Positions 33,969 to 41,765 of a DNA stretch of 64,000 nt are shown here, one piece after another. The translations under genes and the position numbers were made by a program. Below the pieces are notes generated by a model. It did not search any database and was not told the origin of the DNA. It was given only the letters and a program-made list of their open reading frames with translations. Position 1 is the first letter of the stretch. Every line of letters begins with the position of its first letter. This stretch comes from Streptomyces noursei (lineage in GTDB: Bacteria > Actinomycetota > Actinomycetes > Streptomycetales > Streptomycetaceae): contig NZ_CP070326.1 in assembly GCF_016917755.1 (NCBI RefSeq), forward strand, positions 5,270,001 to 5,334,000, given 5' to 3'.

Positions 33969-34748
33969 ATGAGCATCGACTGGAACCGACGTACCTGCGC
34001 GCGGCGCGGGCACATCACCTACCGTCCGCACGAGGCGCACCTGGAGGCGAAACTGCACGCCAGTACCGCCCTGGGCGCGGCCTGGCGCTGTCTGCGCTGC
34101 GGCGACTTCGTGCTCGGCGAGCCGCACGGCTCCGGGCCGGCCGCCGGCGCCCCGCTGGTCCCGCGCGGCAAGGTGCTGCGGGACCTGTTCCTCCTGCGGT
34201 TCCTGGCCGTGGAGCGGGCGCTGCGCGGGGTGTTCGTGGTGCTGGCGGCGCTCGCCGTGTGGCAGTTCAGCAACAGCCAGGACGCGGTCCGCCAGTTCTT
34301 CGACAAGAACCTGGACGTGGTCCGCCCGATCGCCGTCCACTTCCACTACGACCTGGACCACTCCCCGATCGTCGACACCATCCGGAAGACCTTCGGCTAC
34401 AAGCACTCCACCCTGATGGTGGTGGCCGCGCTCCTGCTCGCGTACGCGCTGGTGGAGATCGTCGAGGGCGTCGGACTGTGGATGTCCAAGCGCTGGGCGG
34501 AGTACCTGGCGGTGGTGGCGACCGCCGCGTTCCTGCCGCTGGAGATCTACGAGCTGACCGAGAAGGTCAGCTGGCTCAAGATCGCCACCCTGGTCATCAA
34601 CATCCTCGCGGTGCTCTACATCGCCATCGGCAAGCGGTTGTTCGGGCTGCGGGGCGGCCGCGCGGCCTTCGACGAGGAGCGCCGGAGCGCCTCCCTACTG
34701 GAGGTCGAGACGTCCGCCGGAATGCCCACACCCGCCCATAATGGCTGA
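33969..34748 (+). CDS. DUF2127-family membrane protein
   Basis: 259 residues from ATG 33969. N-terminal zinc-ribbon-like residues (RTCARRGH, WRCLRCGDFV), then four membrane helices: FVVLAALAVWQF, MVVAALLLAYALVEIVEGVGLWM, AVVATAAFLPLEIYEL, and IATLVINILAVLYIAIGKRLF. DUF2127 proteins are integral membrane proteins without known function. The Cys-rich cytosolic head is an addition that might sense metal or redox state. The next gene follows 30 bases later. Confidence 0.8.
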   Translation: MSIDWNRRTCARRGHITYRPHEAHLEAKLHASTALGAAWRCLRCGDFVLGEPHGSGPAAGAPLVPRGKVLRDLFLLRFLAVERALRGVFVVLAALAVWQFSNSQDAVRQFFDKNLDVVRPIAVHFHYDLDHSPIVDTIRKTFGYKHSTLMVVAALLLAYALVEIVEGVGLWMSKRWAEYLAVVATAAFLPLEIYELTEKVSWLKIATLVINILAVLYIAIGKRLFGLRGGRAAFDEERRSASLLEVETSAGMPTPAHNG

Positions 34749-34778
34749 ACGCACCGTACGAGGGGGAAAGCGAATCCC

Positions 34779-35261
34779 ATGCGACTCACGCTCATGAACT
34801 CCGCGCACCGGCAGTCCGGTTCGCCGCACGCACCCGGCCGTCGGGCCGTGGCCCGCCGCCGCCCGATGGTCGTGCTGGCGCTGCTGTTCGGCATGTTGGC
34901 CGCGGCCGCCGGTCCGGCCGCCGCCGCCGGACTGGCCGAGGCCGCCGCGGCCCGCCCCGCCGCCGTGACCGCCGCGCAGGCCGCGCCGGGCGCGCGGACG
35001 GCCGCCCCCGACGCCGCGCGCGTCGAGGCGGCCCCCGCAGCCGCCCTGAAGTGGCGGCACAGCACGCACAGCAGCAGCTACCACCACGTCACGCAGCAGG
35101 CGGCTTTCACGTCCCACGACAAGCCGAAGAAGAAGATGGGCTTCTTCAAGAAGCTCGGTATCTTCCTGATCGTGATCATCGTGGTGATCATCGTCATCGT
35201 GATCCTGCTGATCTGGATGATCGTGCACTTCATCCGGAAGGCTTTCCGCCGTCGGGGCTGA
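34779..35261 (+). CDS. membrane protein with signal-like N-terminus and C-terminal Ile/Val-rich helix
   Basis: 160 residues from ATG 34779 after GAGGGGGAAAG. An N-terminal hydrophobic segment (MVVLALLFGMLAAAAG) is followed by an Ala-rich spacer, a His/Ser-rich stretch (KWRHSTHSSSYHHVTQQ), a Lys cluster (KPKKKMGFFKK) and a very hydrophobic helix of mainly Ile and Val (residues ~128-152), ending FRRRG. Not recognised. Probably co-transcribed with the DUF2127 gene. Confidence 0.75.
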   Translation: MRLTLMNSAHRQSGSPHAPGRRAVARRRPMVVLALLFGMLAAAAGPAAAAGLAEAAAARPAAVTAAQAAPGARTAAPDAARVEAAPAAALKWRHSTHSSSYHHVTQQAAFTSHDKPKKKMGFFKKLGIFLIVIIVVIIVIVILLIWMIVHFIRKAFRRRG

Positions 35262-35297
35262 CGGATCAGGTCAGTTTTCCGCGCCTTGCGCGCACCG

Positions 35298-35338
35298 CGG
35301 GGGCGGCCGGAGTCCACACCGGGCTCCGGCCGCCCCCG
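35298..35338 (+). terminator. terminator of the DUF2127 operon
   Basis: CGGGGGCGGCCGGAG (35298-35312) pairs over 15 bp with CTCCGGCCGCCCCCG (35324-35338), followed by TTTT. Confidence 0.9.
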
Positions 35339-35632
35339 TTTTCCGTCGCCGGCCCGGCAACTGCCCCCTGCCGCCGCCCCTCCGCGCCGCCGCCCCACTC
35401 AACGGGCCGACGCGGGACCGGCCGTACGCCCGCCACCGCAGCACGGTCGCCCCTGCCCTGTCGCCAAGGCCCTTGATATTCCCTCCGCTTGCCACGGCGG
35501 GCGCGTGGCCGATGAGGCGCGCGCCCGCCGCCGCGGACGGCCCGCGCCCTGGGACCGCCCCGCCGACGCCCGCCCCGGAGCCTGACGTCCCCTCAGGGCG
35601 GGCTTCCGCGGTGCGGGGCGACGACAACGCAA
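35339..35632. other. gene-free stretch between two terminators
   Basis: About 290 bases with no supported gene or RNA. It has several G+C-rich frames but none with a ribosome site or recognisable product. Confidence 0.5.
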
Positions 35633-35670
35633 AACCGCCCCCGACCTGCTCGCGCAGATCGGGGGCGGTT
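35633..35670 (-). terminator. terminator of tRNA-Ser(CGA)
   Basis: AACCGCCCCCGA (35633-35644) and TCGGGGGCGGTT (35659-35670) form a 12-bp stem with a TTTT end on the minus strand, nine bases past the tRNA. Confidence 0.9.
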
Positions 35671-35678
35671 CTCAAGAG

Positions 35679-35763
35679 CGGTAGCGGAGGGATTTGAACC
35701 CTCGGTGACTTGCGCCACACTCGCTTTCGAGGCGAGCTCCTTCGGCCGCTCGGACACGCTACC
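35679..35763 (-). tRNA. tRNA-Ser (anticodon CGA)
   Basis: On the minus strand GGTAGCG (35763-35757) pairs with CGCTACC (35686-35680), with discriminator G at 35679. The anticodon loop is CTCGAAA with CGA at 35729-35727, and there is a long variable arm. CCA is not encoded. Confidence 0.97.
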
Positions 35764-35831
35764 GAGAGAGAGCTTAGCCCAAAGGGCCCCGTGCGCCGAA
35801 ATCGGATGGCGGGACGGGCGTCGCGCGGCGG

Positions 35832-36371
35832 TCAGCGGTCGCGGAAGAACGCGGTGAGGAGGGCGGCGCAGTCGGGCTCCAGAACGCCGGTGACGACCTC
35901 GGGGCGGTGGTTGAGGCGGCGGTCGCGGACCACGTCCCACAGCGAGCCGACGGCGCCGGCCTTGGCGTCGCGGGCGCCGTAGACGACCCGGTCGACGCGG
36001 GAGAGGACGATCGCGCCGGCGCACATCGTGCAGGGTTCGAGGGTGACGACGAGGGTGCAGCCGGTCAGGCGCCATTCCCCCGCCCGTCGCCCCTCACCAC
36101 CCTGGCCGGCTTGCTTCCGTAGGGTCTCGGCGGCGGCGCGCAGGGCGAGGACCTCGGCGTGCGCGGTGGGGTCGCCGGTGGCCTCGCGTTCGTTGTGGCC
36201 GGCGCCCAGGACCGTGCCGTCCGCGGACAGCACGACGGCGCCCACCGGGACGTCGCCGGTCCCGGGGGCGCGGGCGGCCTCCACCAGGGCCCGACGCATC
36301 GGCGCGATCCAGGGGGCGCGCAGCGGGTCGGGGGCGGCGGAGGGGAGGGGGGCGGATGGGGGGACGGTCAT
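35832..36371 (-). CDS. tadA: tRNA(adenine34) deaminase TadA
   Basis: 179 residues from ATG 36371. The deaminase motifs are intact: THAEVLALRAAAE (zinc His and catalytic Glu) and TLEPCTMCAGAIVLSR (PCxxC zinc ligands). It converts A34 of tRNA-Arg(ACG) to inosine so that CGU, CGC and CGA can be read; that tRNA is encoded at 5335-5407. The N-terminal Pro-rich tail is longer than in E. coli. The gene lies downstream of its partner-protein gene (65-bp gap), as is usual in actinobacteria. Confidence 0.93.
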   Translation of the reverse strand: MTVPPSAPLPSAAPDPLRAPWIAPMRRALVEAARAPGTGDVPVGAVVLSADGTVLGAGHNEREATGDPTAHAEVLALRAAAETLRKQAGQGGEGRRAGEWRLTGCTLVVTLEPCTMCAGAIVLSRVDRVVYGARDAKAGAVGSLWDVVRDRRLNHRPEVVTGVLEPDCAALLTAFFRDR

Positions 36372-36435
36372 GTCCCCAGTGTCGGGGACGTGGCCGGGGG
36401 CCGGGCCCAGGGGCGGAACGTGGGCCCGGCGGGGC

Positions 36436-36957
36436 TCAGCGCACGGCTTCCAGCAGGTCCGTGCAGCCGAGGGCGTCGGCGATCGCACCGAGCGCGTCGC
36501 CGTCGAGGGTGAGCAGTTCCTTCTCCGTGACGCCGAGGTCGCCGAGCAGCCCGGCGTCGCCGAGCGGGCCGCTCACCATGGCCGTCTCGGCATCGTCGTC
36601 GAGGTCGTGGTCCGCTTCGGGTTCGCCGTCCTCGGTGCCGTCCAGGTCGAGGCTGTCGAGTTCGTCGCCAGCGCTGTCGTCGCGGCCGAGGAGTTCGTCG
36701 GTCAACATCGTGCCGTACGAGCTCCTGGCGGCCATCGCGGCGTTGGAGACGAAGACCCTGGGGTCCTCCTCGCCGTCGACCCGGATGATGCCGAACCAGG
36801 CGTCCTCCTGCTCGATGAGGACCACCACCGTGTCGTCTTCGACCGCTGCCTCTCGGGCCAGGTCGGCCAGATCGGTCAGCGTTTCCACATCGTCGAGCTC
36901 TGTATCGCTCGCTTCCCACCCGTCTTCGGTGCGCGCGAGCAGTGCGGCGAAGTACAC
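36436..36957 (-). CDS. tRNA adenosine deaminase-associated protein
   Basis: 173 residues from GTG 36957 with GGGAGAG six bases upstream. Starts VYFAALLARTEDGWEASDTE, continues DDTVVVLIEQEDAWFGIIRVDG, then an Asp/Glu-rich region (~105-130), then a compact end (GVTEKELLTLDGDALGAIADALGC). This actinobacterial family is defined by its position beside tadA; biochemical role unknown. Confidence 0.88.
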   Translation of the reverse strand: MYFAALLARTEDGWEASDTELDDVETLTDLADLAREAAVEDDTVVVLIEQEDAWFGIIRVDGEEDPRVFVSNAAMAARSSYGTMLTDELLGRDDSAGDELDSLDLDGTEDGEPEADHDLDDDAETAMVSGPLGDAGLLGDLGVTEKELLTLDGDALGAIADALGCTDLLEAVR

Positions 36958-37175
36958 CGTGACTCTCCCACTGGTCAGAGGCGTGCCGGGCCGGGCGGGG
37001 CGGCGCTGCACGCCGCTGCTTCCCGCCCCTTCGGAATCGTGGCAGAAACATCGCGTCCGCGCGCCGTCTTCGACGCTGCGTCGTGCGGACGTTGTGAGAG
37101 ATGTCGCTCACGTGCCGGAGCGTGGGCGGTGCGCGACGGGCGCCGGGGCCCCGCGGCTCGGTTACTGTCGATGTC

Positions 37176-37811
37176 ATGCGGATCCATGTCGTCGACCACC
37201 CGCTGGTGGCGCACAAACTCACCACTCTGCGCGACAAGCGCACCGACTCCCCGACTTTCCGGCGGCTCGCCGACGAGCTGGTCACCCTGCTCGCCTACGA
37301 GGCCACCCGTGACGTGCGCACCGAGCAGGTCGACATCGAGACGCCGGTGACGGCGACCACCGGCGTGCGGCTGTCCCACCCCCGACCCATGGTCGTGCCG
37401 ATCCTGCGGGCCGGTCTGGGGATGCTCGACGGCATGGTCCGGCTGCTGCCCACCGCCGAGGTCGGTTTCATGGGCATGGTCCGCAACGAGGAGACCTACG
37501 AGGCGCACACGTACGCCACGCGGATGCCCGACGACCTGTCGGGTCGACAGGTGTACGTCGTCGACCCGATGCTGGCCACCGGCGGCACGCTGGTCGCGGC
37601 GATCAGGGAACTCATCAAGCGCGGGGCGGACGACGTCACCGCGATCTGTCTGCTGGCCGCGCCCGAGGGCGTCGAGGTCATGGAGCGCGAGCTGGCCGGC
37701 ACGCCGGTCACGGTGGTCACCGCCGCCGTCGACGAGCACCTCAACGCGGACCGCTACATCGTCCCGGGCCTGGGCGACGCGGGCGACCGGATGTACGGCA
37801 CCGCCGGCTGA
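37176..37811 (+). CDS. upp: uracil phosphoribosyltransferase
   Basis: 211 residues from ATG 37176. Typical UPRT: MRIHVVDHPLVAHKLTTLRD start, MVVPILRAGLGMLDGM, the PRPP-binding YVVDPMLATGGTLVAAI, and the C-terminal uracil site IVPGLGDAGDRMYGT. Converts uracil and PRPP to UMP in pyrimidine salvage. No ribosome site precedes the ATG, so a leaderless or near-leaderless mRNA is likely. It ends in a strong terminator. Confidence 0.97.
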   Translation: MRIHVVDHPLVAHKLTTLRDKRTDSPTFRRLADELVTLLAYEATRDVRTEQVDIETPVTATTGVRLSHPRPMVVPILRAGLGMLDGMVRLLPTAEVGFMGMVRNEETYEAHTYATRMPDDLSGRQVYVVDPMLATGGTLVAAIRELIKRGADDVTAICLLAAPEGVEVMERELAGTPVTVVTAAVDEHLNADRYIVPGLGDAGDRMYGTAG

Positions 37812-37830
37812 GGCACCCCTTCCCGGCGTG

Positions 37831-37872
37831 CCACGGGGCCCCGCACCACGAGTCTGGTGCGGGGCCCCGTGG
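37831..37872. terminator. bidirectional terminator after upp
   Basis: CCACGGGGCCCCGCACCA (37831-37848) and its exact complement (37855-37872) form an 18-bp stem with a 6-nt loop. It lies between the convergent upp and LytR_C genes. Confidence 0.9.
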
Positions 37873-37877
37873 CGTGC

Positions 37878-38519
37878 TCAGCAGGTGGCGGTGGCCGGGG
37901 GCCGGGCCGGGCGGGTCAGCAGGGACAGGGCCGCGGTGGCCTCCTGCGGGGTGGCGAGGGCCTTGAAGCCGCCGCCGATGATCAGGTCGAGGTCGGCGGT
38001 CTGCCGGCCGTCGGTCTTCAGCTGGGCCCCGGCCAGCTGGGTGGCCAGCACCTTCAGCGGGCCGGCGGTGGCGGCCGTGGGGCCGATCAGTATGCCGGTG
38101 CCGTTGACCTTCTTGTCGTAGGCGGCCGGGGCGTTGCCCACCTTGCCGATCTTGAAGCCGCGCTTTTGGAGTTCGTCGGCGGTGCGCTTGGCGAGTCCGG
38201 CGCGCTCGGTGGCGTTGTAGACGTTGACGGTCAGGGACGCCGGGGCGGGCGGCTTGGCGGCGGGCGGGGCGGCCGTGGCGCGGCCGGCGGTGCCGGACGG
38301 GCAATGTCTCTTGTCCTGCGCGGCCTGGGCCGTACTGCCCTTGCCGCCGAAGACGTCGATGAGCTGCAGGGTTCCCCAGCCGACCAGCCCCAGGGCGCAG
38401 GCGCCGGCCACGATGCCGAGGACGATGCGACGACGGTGACGGGGACGGCGCATCCGCGGGTACCTGTCGCCTTTGATGCGGTATTTACCGCCCATGCCGG
38501 GAGGCGTCAGCATGCTCAT
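37878..38519 (-). CDS. LytR C-terminal-domain membrane protein
   Basis: 213 residues from ATG 38519. A short basic cytosolic head (RMRRPRHRRR), one membrane helix (IVLGIVAGACALGLVGWGTLQLI), an Ala/Pro linker, and a LytR_C domain (LTVNVYNATERAGLAKRTADELQKRGFKIGKVGNA). The domain occurs on wall-polymer ligases and alone; here there is no LCP catalytic domain, so it is probably an accessory envelope protein. Confidence 0.85.
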   Translation of the reverse strand: MSMLTPPGMGGKYRIKGDRYPRMRRPRHRRRIVLGIVAGACALGLVGWGTLQLIDVFGGKGSTAQAAQDKRHCPSGTAGRATAAPPAAKPPAPASLTVNVYNATERAGLAKRTADELQKRGFKIGKVGNAPAAYDKKVNGTGILIGPTAATAGPLKVLATQLAGAQLKTDGRQTADLDLIIGGGFKALATPQEATAALSLLTRPARPPATATC

Positions 38520-38651
38520 GGCCGCAGCGTAGTGCCGGGCGTGTGCCGTGCCTACTAGATGATCAGTGCGTTGTGTGTGGGAAACCCGAGTGGGCCAATT
38601 CAGCTGGCGTCCACGCCGGTGGTCGGGGTGGACGCGGGCGGCGGCCGGCCG

Positions 38652-38948
38652 TCAGCCGAGTTCGAGGACGCGGGCGTGCAGCACCTGGCGCTGCTGGAGC
38701 GCAGCGCGGACCGCCCGGTGCAGGCCGTCCTCCAGATACAGATCGCCCTCCCACTTCACGACGTGCGCGAAGAGGTCGCCGTAGAACGTGGAGTCCTCGG
38801 CGAGCAGCGTTTCGAGGTCGAGCTGCTGCTTGGTGGTCACCAACTGGTCGAGGCGTACCGGGCGCGGGGCGACGTCCGCCCACTGGCGGGTGCTCTCCCG
38901 ACCGTGGTCCGGGTACGGCCGCCCATTTCCGATGCGCTTGAAGATCAC
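38652..38948 (-). CDS. conserved small protein (often labelled VapB-like antitoxin)
   Basis: 98 residues, beginning IFKRIGNGRPYPDHGRES and ending AALQQRQVLHARVLELG. Such proteins are nearly identical across Streptomyces, as far as I recall, and databases often call them VapB-family antitoxins. No toxin gene lies beside it, so I would not accept that function from the sequence. High conservation suggests a core cellular role. Confidence 0.8.
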   Translation of the reverse strand: MIFKRIGNGRPYPDHGRESTRQWADVAPRPVRLDQLVTTKQQLDLETLLAEDSTFYGDLFAHVVKWEGDLYLEDGLHRAVRAALQQRQVLHARVLELG

Positions 38949-39125
38949 ACGGAAAGCCTACCGGGCTGGGGGCACCGGGCGCAGCCAGGAGGCGGTGGAG
39001 CAAACGAGATCAATCGCGGCGATTTCGGATCATTGGTGGGTGATGAGCTGGCTGATACGGCACGAACGGGCTATCGCTCGCTCGTCCGGTCGCGGCGGTC
39101 GCACGGCGCGGCGGGCCCGATCGGC

Positions 39126-39782
39126 TCACCACCGCCCGGCGTCCGCCAGGCTCGGCTGCCAGTACGTGACCGCGGCGGTGTCCGGATCCACCCGGACCGG
39201 GCCGCGGCCATCGACGCCGACCTGCGCGGGGGTGGTGCGCTCGGCCAGTGCGACCCCGAACTGGGACGCCTTTTCGGCCGTGCTGCGCGGGGCGCTCCGG
39301 CCGCCCGGCGCGCCGGGTTGGGTGTCGGTGAGCACCACGGCGTAGGCGGTGCCGTCGGGCGGCAGCGCGACGGGGGTGTGCGGCCGGCTGTACGGGAGGG
39401 GCGGGACGGGGCCCGGGCGGTGGTCGCCGAAGTGCAGCAGGGGGTAGGGCTGGGCGGCGAAGGTGCAGGTGCGGTCCGAGATGTTGGTGACGGTCAGCAG
39501 CATGTGGCGGGCGCGGTGCGGCTCGGCGCCGGCGTGGAAGCGCAGCATCTCGGGGGTGCAGGCGTCCCGGGTGCGGGGGTCGGGGCCGGAGGACGGGGAC
39601 GGGGCGGGGGAGACGGCGCGCAGGGGGAGGGCGGCGCGGTAGCCGCCGCCGTCCTGGCAGGCGGCGAGCGACAGGGCGGTGGCGGCCACGAGAGCGGCGA
39701 CGAGGGGGCGGGCGCGGCGGGCGGCGTCGGTGCGGCGGGGCGGGGACGGGGACGCAAGGGCGGGCCGGAAGGGCATGGGCAC
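39126..39782 (-). CDS. DUF4232-type lipoprotein
   Basis: 218 residues from GTG 39782 (ATG 39776 is equally possible). The signal sequence has an unusually long basic N-region and lipobox LSLAAC. The body carries DUF4232 features: ACTPEMLRF, LLTVTNISDRTCTFAAQPYPLL, a proline-rich middle, then AYAVVLTDTQP. Predicted to sit on the outer membrane face. Same strand as the ECF sigma unit upstream (39-bp gap), possibly one transcript. Confidence 0.75.
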   Translation of the reverse strand: MPMPFRPALASPSPPRRTDAARRARPLVAALVAATALSLAACQDGGGYRAALPLRAVSPAPSPSSGPDPRTRDACTPEMLRFHAGAEPHRARHMLLTVTNISDRTCTFAAQPYPLLHFGDHRPGPVPPLPYSRPHTPVALPPDGTAYAVVLTDTQPGAPGGRSAPRSTAEKASQFGVALAERTTPAQVGVDGRGPVRVDPDTAAVTYWQPSLADAGRW

Positions 39783-39821
39783 GATTCTCGGGCACGGGGG
39801 GACGGGGCGGGCAAGGGCCGG

Positions 39822-40376
39822 TCAGCGAACGCTGGGCGTCGCTTTCCCGGTCGGCGGGGGCGGGGCGGACGCGGACGGCGTCGGGGTGGTGCTGCGGCCC
39901 GCCCGGCCGGTCGGGTGCGCGCTGGACACGGGGGGCGCGGTGCGGTGCGGCGGGCGGCCGGAGGGGGTGCCCGGGCCGGTGCGGGTGGCGCCGGGGGCGG
40001 TGTCCGGGGACGGGTCGGGGACGGACGGGGACGGGGCCGGGGTGCTGGTGCCCGGGGAGGGCGTGGCGGGGCTCGGCGGGGACGCCGGCAGCGGACGGGC
40101 CGGCGGGCGCTCGGGGGTGGTGGCGAGGTGCGCGGCGAGGGCGAGGGCGGCGGCGCCCGCCGCGGCGGCCAGCGGCAGGACGAGGCGGCGCGGCCGGAAC
40201 CGGCTGAGGAAGACGGGCCGGGGGAGGCGGGCGCGGCGCAGGTGGGGGCCGGGGGGCGCCGCCGGGCGGAGGTCGTGGGCGTCGACGGCGTCGGCGCGGG
40301 CCGCGAGGGCGCGGCGCAGTCGGTCCTCGACGGGCCGTTGCGGGGTGTCCCAGGGGGCGGGGTCGCGGGTACTCAG
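39822..40376 (-). CDS. single-pass membrane protein overlapping the ECF sigma gene, probable CTG start
   Basis: 184 residues. The best start is CTG 40376, seven bases after GGAGG and overlapping the sigma-factor stop as CTGA, in the place where ATGA or GTGA overlaps are usual; no ATG, GTG or TTG fits. A cytosolic N-terminus of ~65 residues (PVEDRLRRALAARADAVDAHDLRP) is followed by one helix (LVLPLAAAAGAAALALAAHLA) and a Pro/Ser/Thr-rich extracellular tail. Position and topology suggest a membrane anti-sigma factor, but no zinc-anti-sigma motif is present. Confidence 0.75.
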   Translation of the reverse strand: MSTRDPAPWDTPQRPVEDRLRRALAARADAVDAHDLRPAAPPGPHLRRARLPRPVFLSRFRPRRLVLPLAAAAGAAALALAAHLATTPERPPARPLPASPPSPATPSPGTSTPAPSPSVPDPSPDTAPGATRTGPGTPSGRPPHRTAPPVSSAHPTGRAGRSTTPTPSASAPPPPTGKATPSVR

Positions 40377-41053
40377 GACCGTTCCTCCAGGATCTTCTCC
40401 AGCGCGTCCAGGGCGCGGCTGGCCAGGGACTTCACCGCGCCGCGGCTGATGCCCAGGGTCGCGGCGATCTGCGCTTCGGTGAGGTCGCCCCAGTAGCGCA
40501 GGACCAGGACCTCGCGGCGGCGCGCGGTGAGCCCGCCGAGCGCGGCGAAGACCTCGCGGTGTTCCTCGTCGAGGACCACTCGCTCCTCGGCGGACGGCGC
40601 GGCGGCCTCGTGCGGCGGAGTGTAGTCGCGGGCGGTGCGGCGGCGGCGCAGCACCGAGCGGGCGGCGTTGACCACCGCGGTGCGCAGGTAGGCGAGGGCG
40701 TTGTCGACCTCGCCGAGCTGTTCGCCGTGGCGTTTGTAGAGGGCGGCGAACGCGTCCTGGACGACGTCCTCGGCGGTGGCCCGGTCGTCGACGAGCAGGA
40801 CGGCCAGCCGGACCATGTTCAGCCGGTGGGCGTGGTAGAGCTCGGTGAGGGTGGGGCGGTGCGGTTCCGGGGGTGGCGCGCCGTCCCGTTCGTGGGTCAA
40901 CCGCCATGTGGGCGGCGGGAGTTGATGGAGTGTCGCGGGGTGGCGGGGCGGCGACTCGCGGCGGACGGCGCGCAGCAGCCGGCGCCAGGCGGCAGGCCGG
41001 AGCCCCGGCAGGGCGAACCGTGCCGGGGTCGGGTGCGGGGCGTAGTGGGCCAT
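40373..41053 (-). CDS. SigE-family ECF RNA polymerase sigma factor
   Basis: 226 residues from ATG 41053. Region 2: LTELYHAHRLNMVRLAVLLVDDRATAEDVVQDAFAALYKR. Region 4: LTARRREVLVLRYWGDLTEAQIAATLGISRGAVKSLASRAL. A ~65-residue Pro-rich N-terminal extension precedes region 2; a later start is possible but lacks a clear ribosome site. The overlapping downstream membrane gene may regulate it. Confidence 0.9.
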   Translation of the reverse strand: MAHYAPHPTPARFALPGLRPAAWRRLLRAVRRESPPRHPATLHQLPPPTWRLTHERDGAPPPEPHRPTLTELYHAHRLNMVRLAVLLVDDRATAEDVVQDAFAALYKRHGEQLGEVDNALAYLRTAVVNAARSVLRRRRTARDYTPPHEAAAPSAEERVVLDEEHREVFAALGGLTARRREVLVLRYWGDLTEAQIAATLGISRGAVKSLASRALDALEKILEERS

Positions 41054-41079
41054 CGTTCCTCGGGCGGACCGGGGCGGGG

Positions 41080-41577
41080 TCAGGCGCGGTTCCGGCGGAC
41101 CGCGTAGAGCGCGCCGCCGCCCGCGAGCATCAGGGCGGCCGCGCCGCCGCCCAGGGCGAGGGTGGTCGCCGAGGAGGCGCCGGTCTTGGCGAGCTGCTTG
41201 CCCTGGCCGCCGTCCGGGGCCGGCGCGGGGCGGCTGCCGGGGTGGCTGGGGACGGGGCTCGGCCGGTCGCCGGGCGAGGACGGGGTGGCGGTCGGCCGGT
41301 GGCCGGCGGGGTGGGTCGGGGCCGGCGAGGGGGTGGCGCCGTGGCCGGGCGGCAGGGTGGGGGAGGGAACGGGGGAGGCGCTGTGGCCCGGGGGGTTGGT
41401 CGGGACCGGCGACGGCGTGGCGCTGGCGGCCGGGCCCGAGGAGGCGGTGGCGGCCTGGGCGGTACCGGCCGTCGCGACGGTGGTGAGCGCTATCGCGGCG
41501 AGCAGACCGGCACCGGCCGAACGGCTCAGACGGTGGCGGACGGTACGGGAGGTGCGCGCGGTACGGGACGGGTTCAC
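41080..41577 (-). CDS. sortase-anchored surface protein (LAKTG) with Pro/Ser/Thr-rich stalk
   Basis: 165 residues. Signal peptide ~1-42 (SAGAGLLAAIALTTVATAGTAQA). Residues ~45-125 are a Pro/Ser/Thr-rich stalk with repeated PGH-containing units (TNPPGHSASPVPSP, TLPPGHGATPSPAP, THPAGHRPTATP). The end is a sortase signal: LAKTG, a Gly/Ala/Leu helix and YAVRRNRA. LAxTG is recognised by class E sortases of high-G+C bacteria. No sortase gene is in the window. The stop lies 26 bases before the ECF sigma gene start on the same strand. Confidence 0.85.
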   Translation of the reverse strand: MNPSRTARTSRTVRHRLSRSAGAGLLAAIALTTVATAGTAQAATASSGPAASATPSPVPTNPPGHSASPVPSPTLPPGHGATPSPAPTHPAGHRPTATPSSPGDRPSPVPSHPGSRPAPAPDGGQGKQLAKTGASSATTLALGGGAAALMLAGGGALYAVRRNRA

Positions 41578-41765
41578 GGTCGGCTGCTCCAGTTCGTCAA
41601 CGGGTGGCGCCCGAGGGCGCCCTCACCCGAGACGACGTGCGGCCTGGGGCGGGGTTGCCGCCCGGCGCGAAAAACTTTCCGCGGGCCGCCGGCGCTTCCG
41701 TGACCGTATCCGGTGGCCGGGTGGGGCCCGGTGTCCCGTGCCCCGGGCGGGACTGCCGCCGCATG

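Noticed and set aside
38652..38948. Functional VapBC toxin-antitoxin module
   Set aside because: No partner toxin on either side; only the database-style label suggests it.
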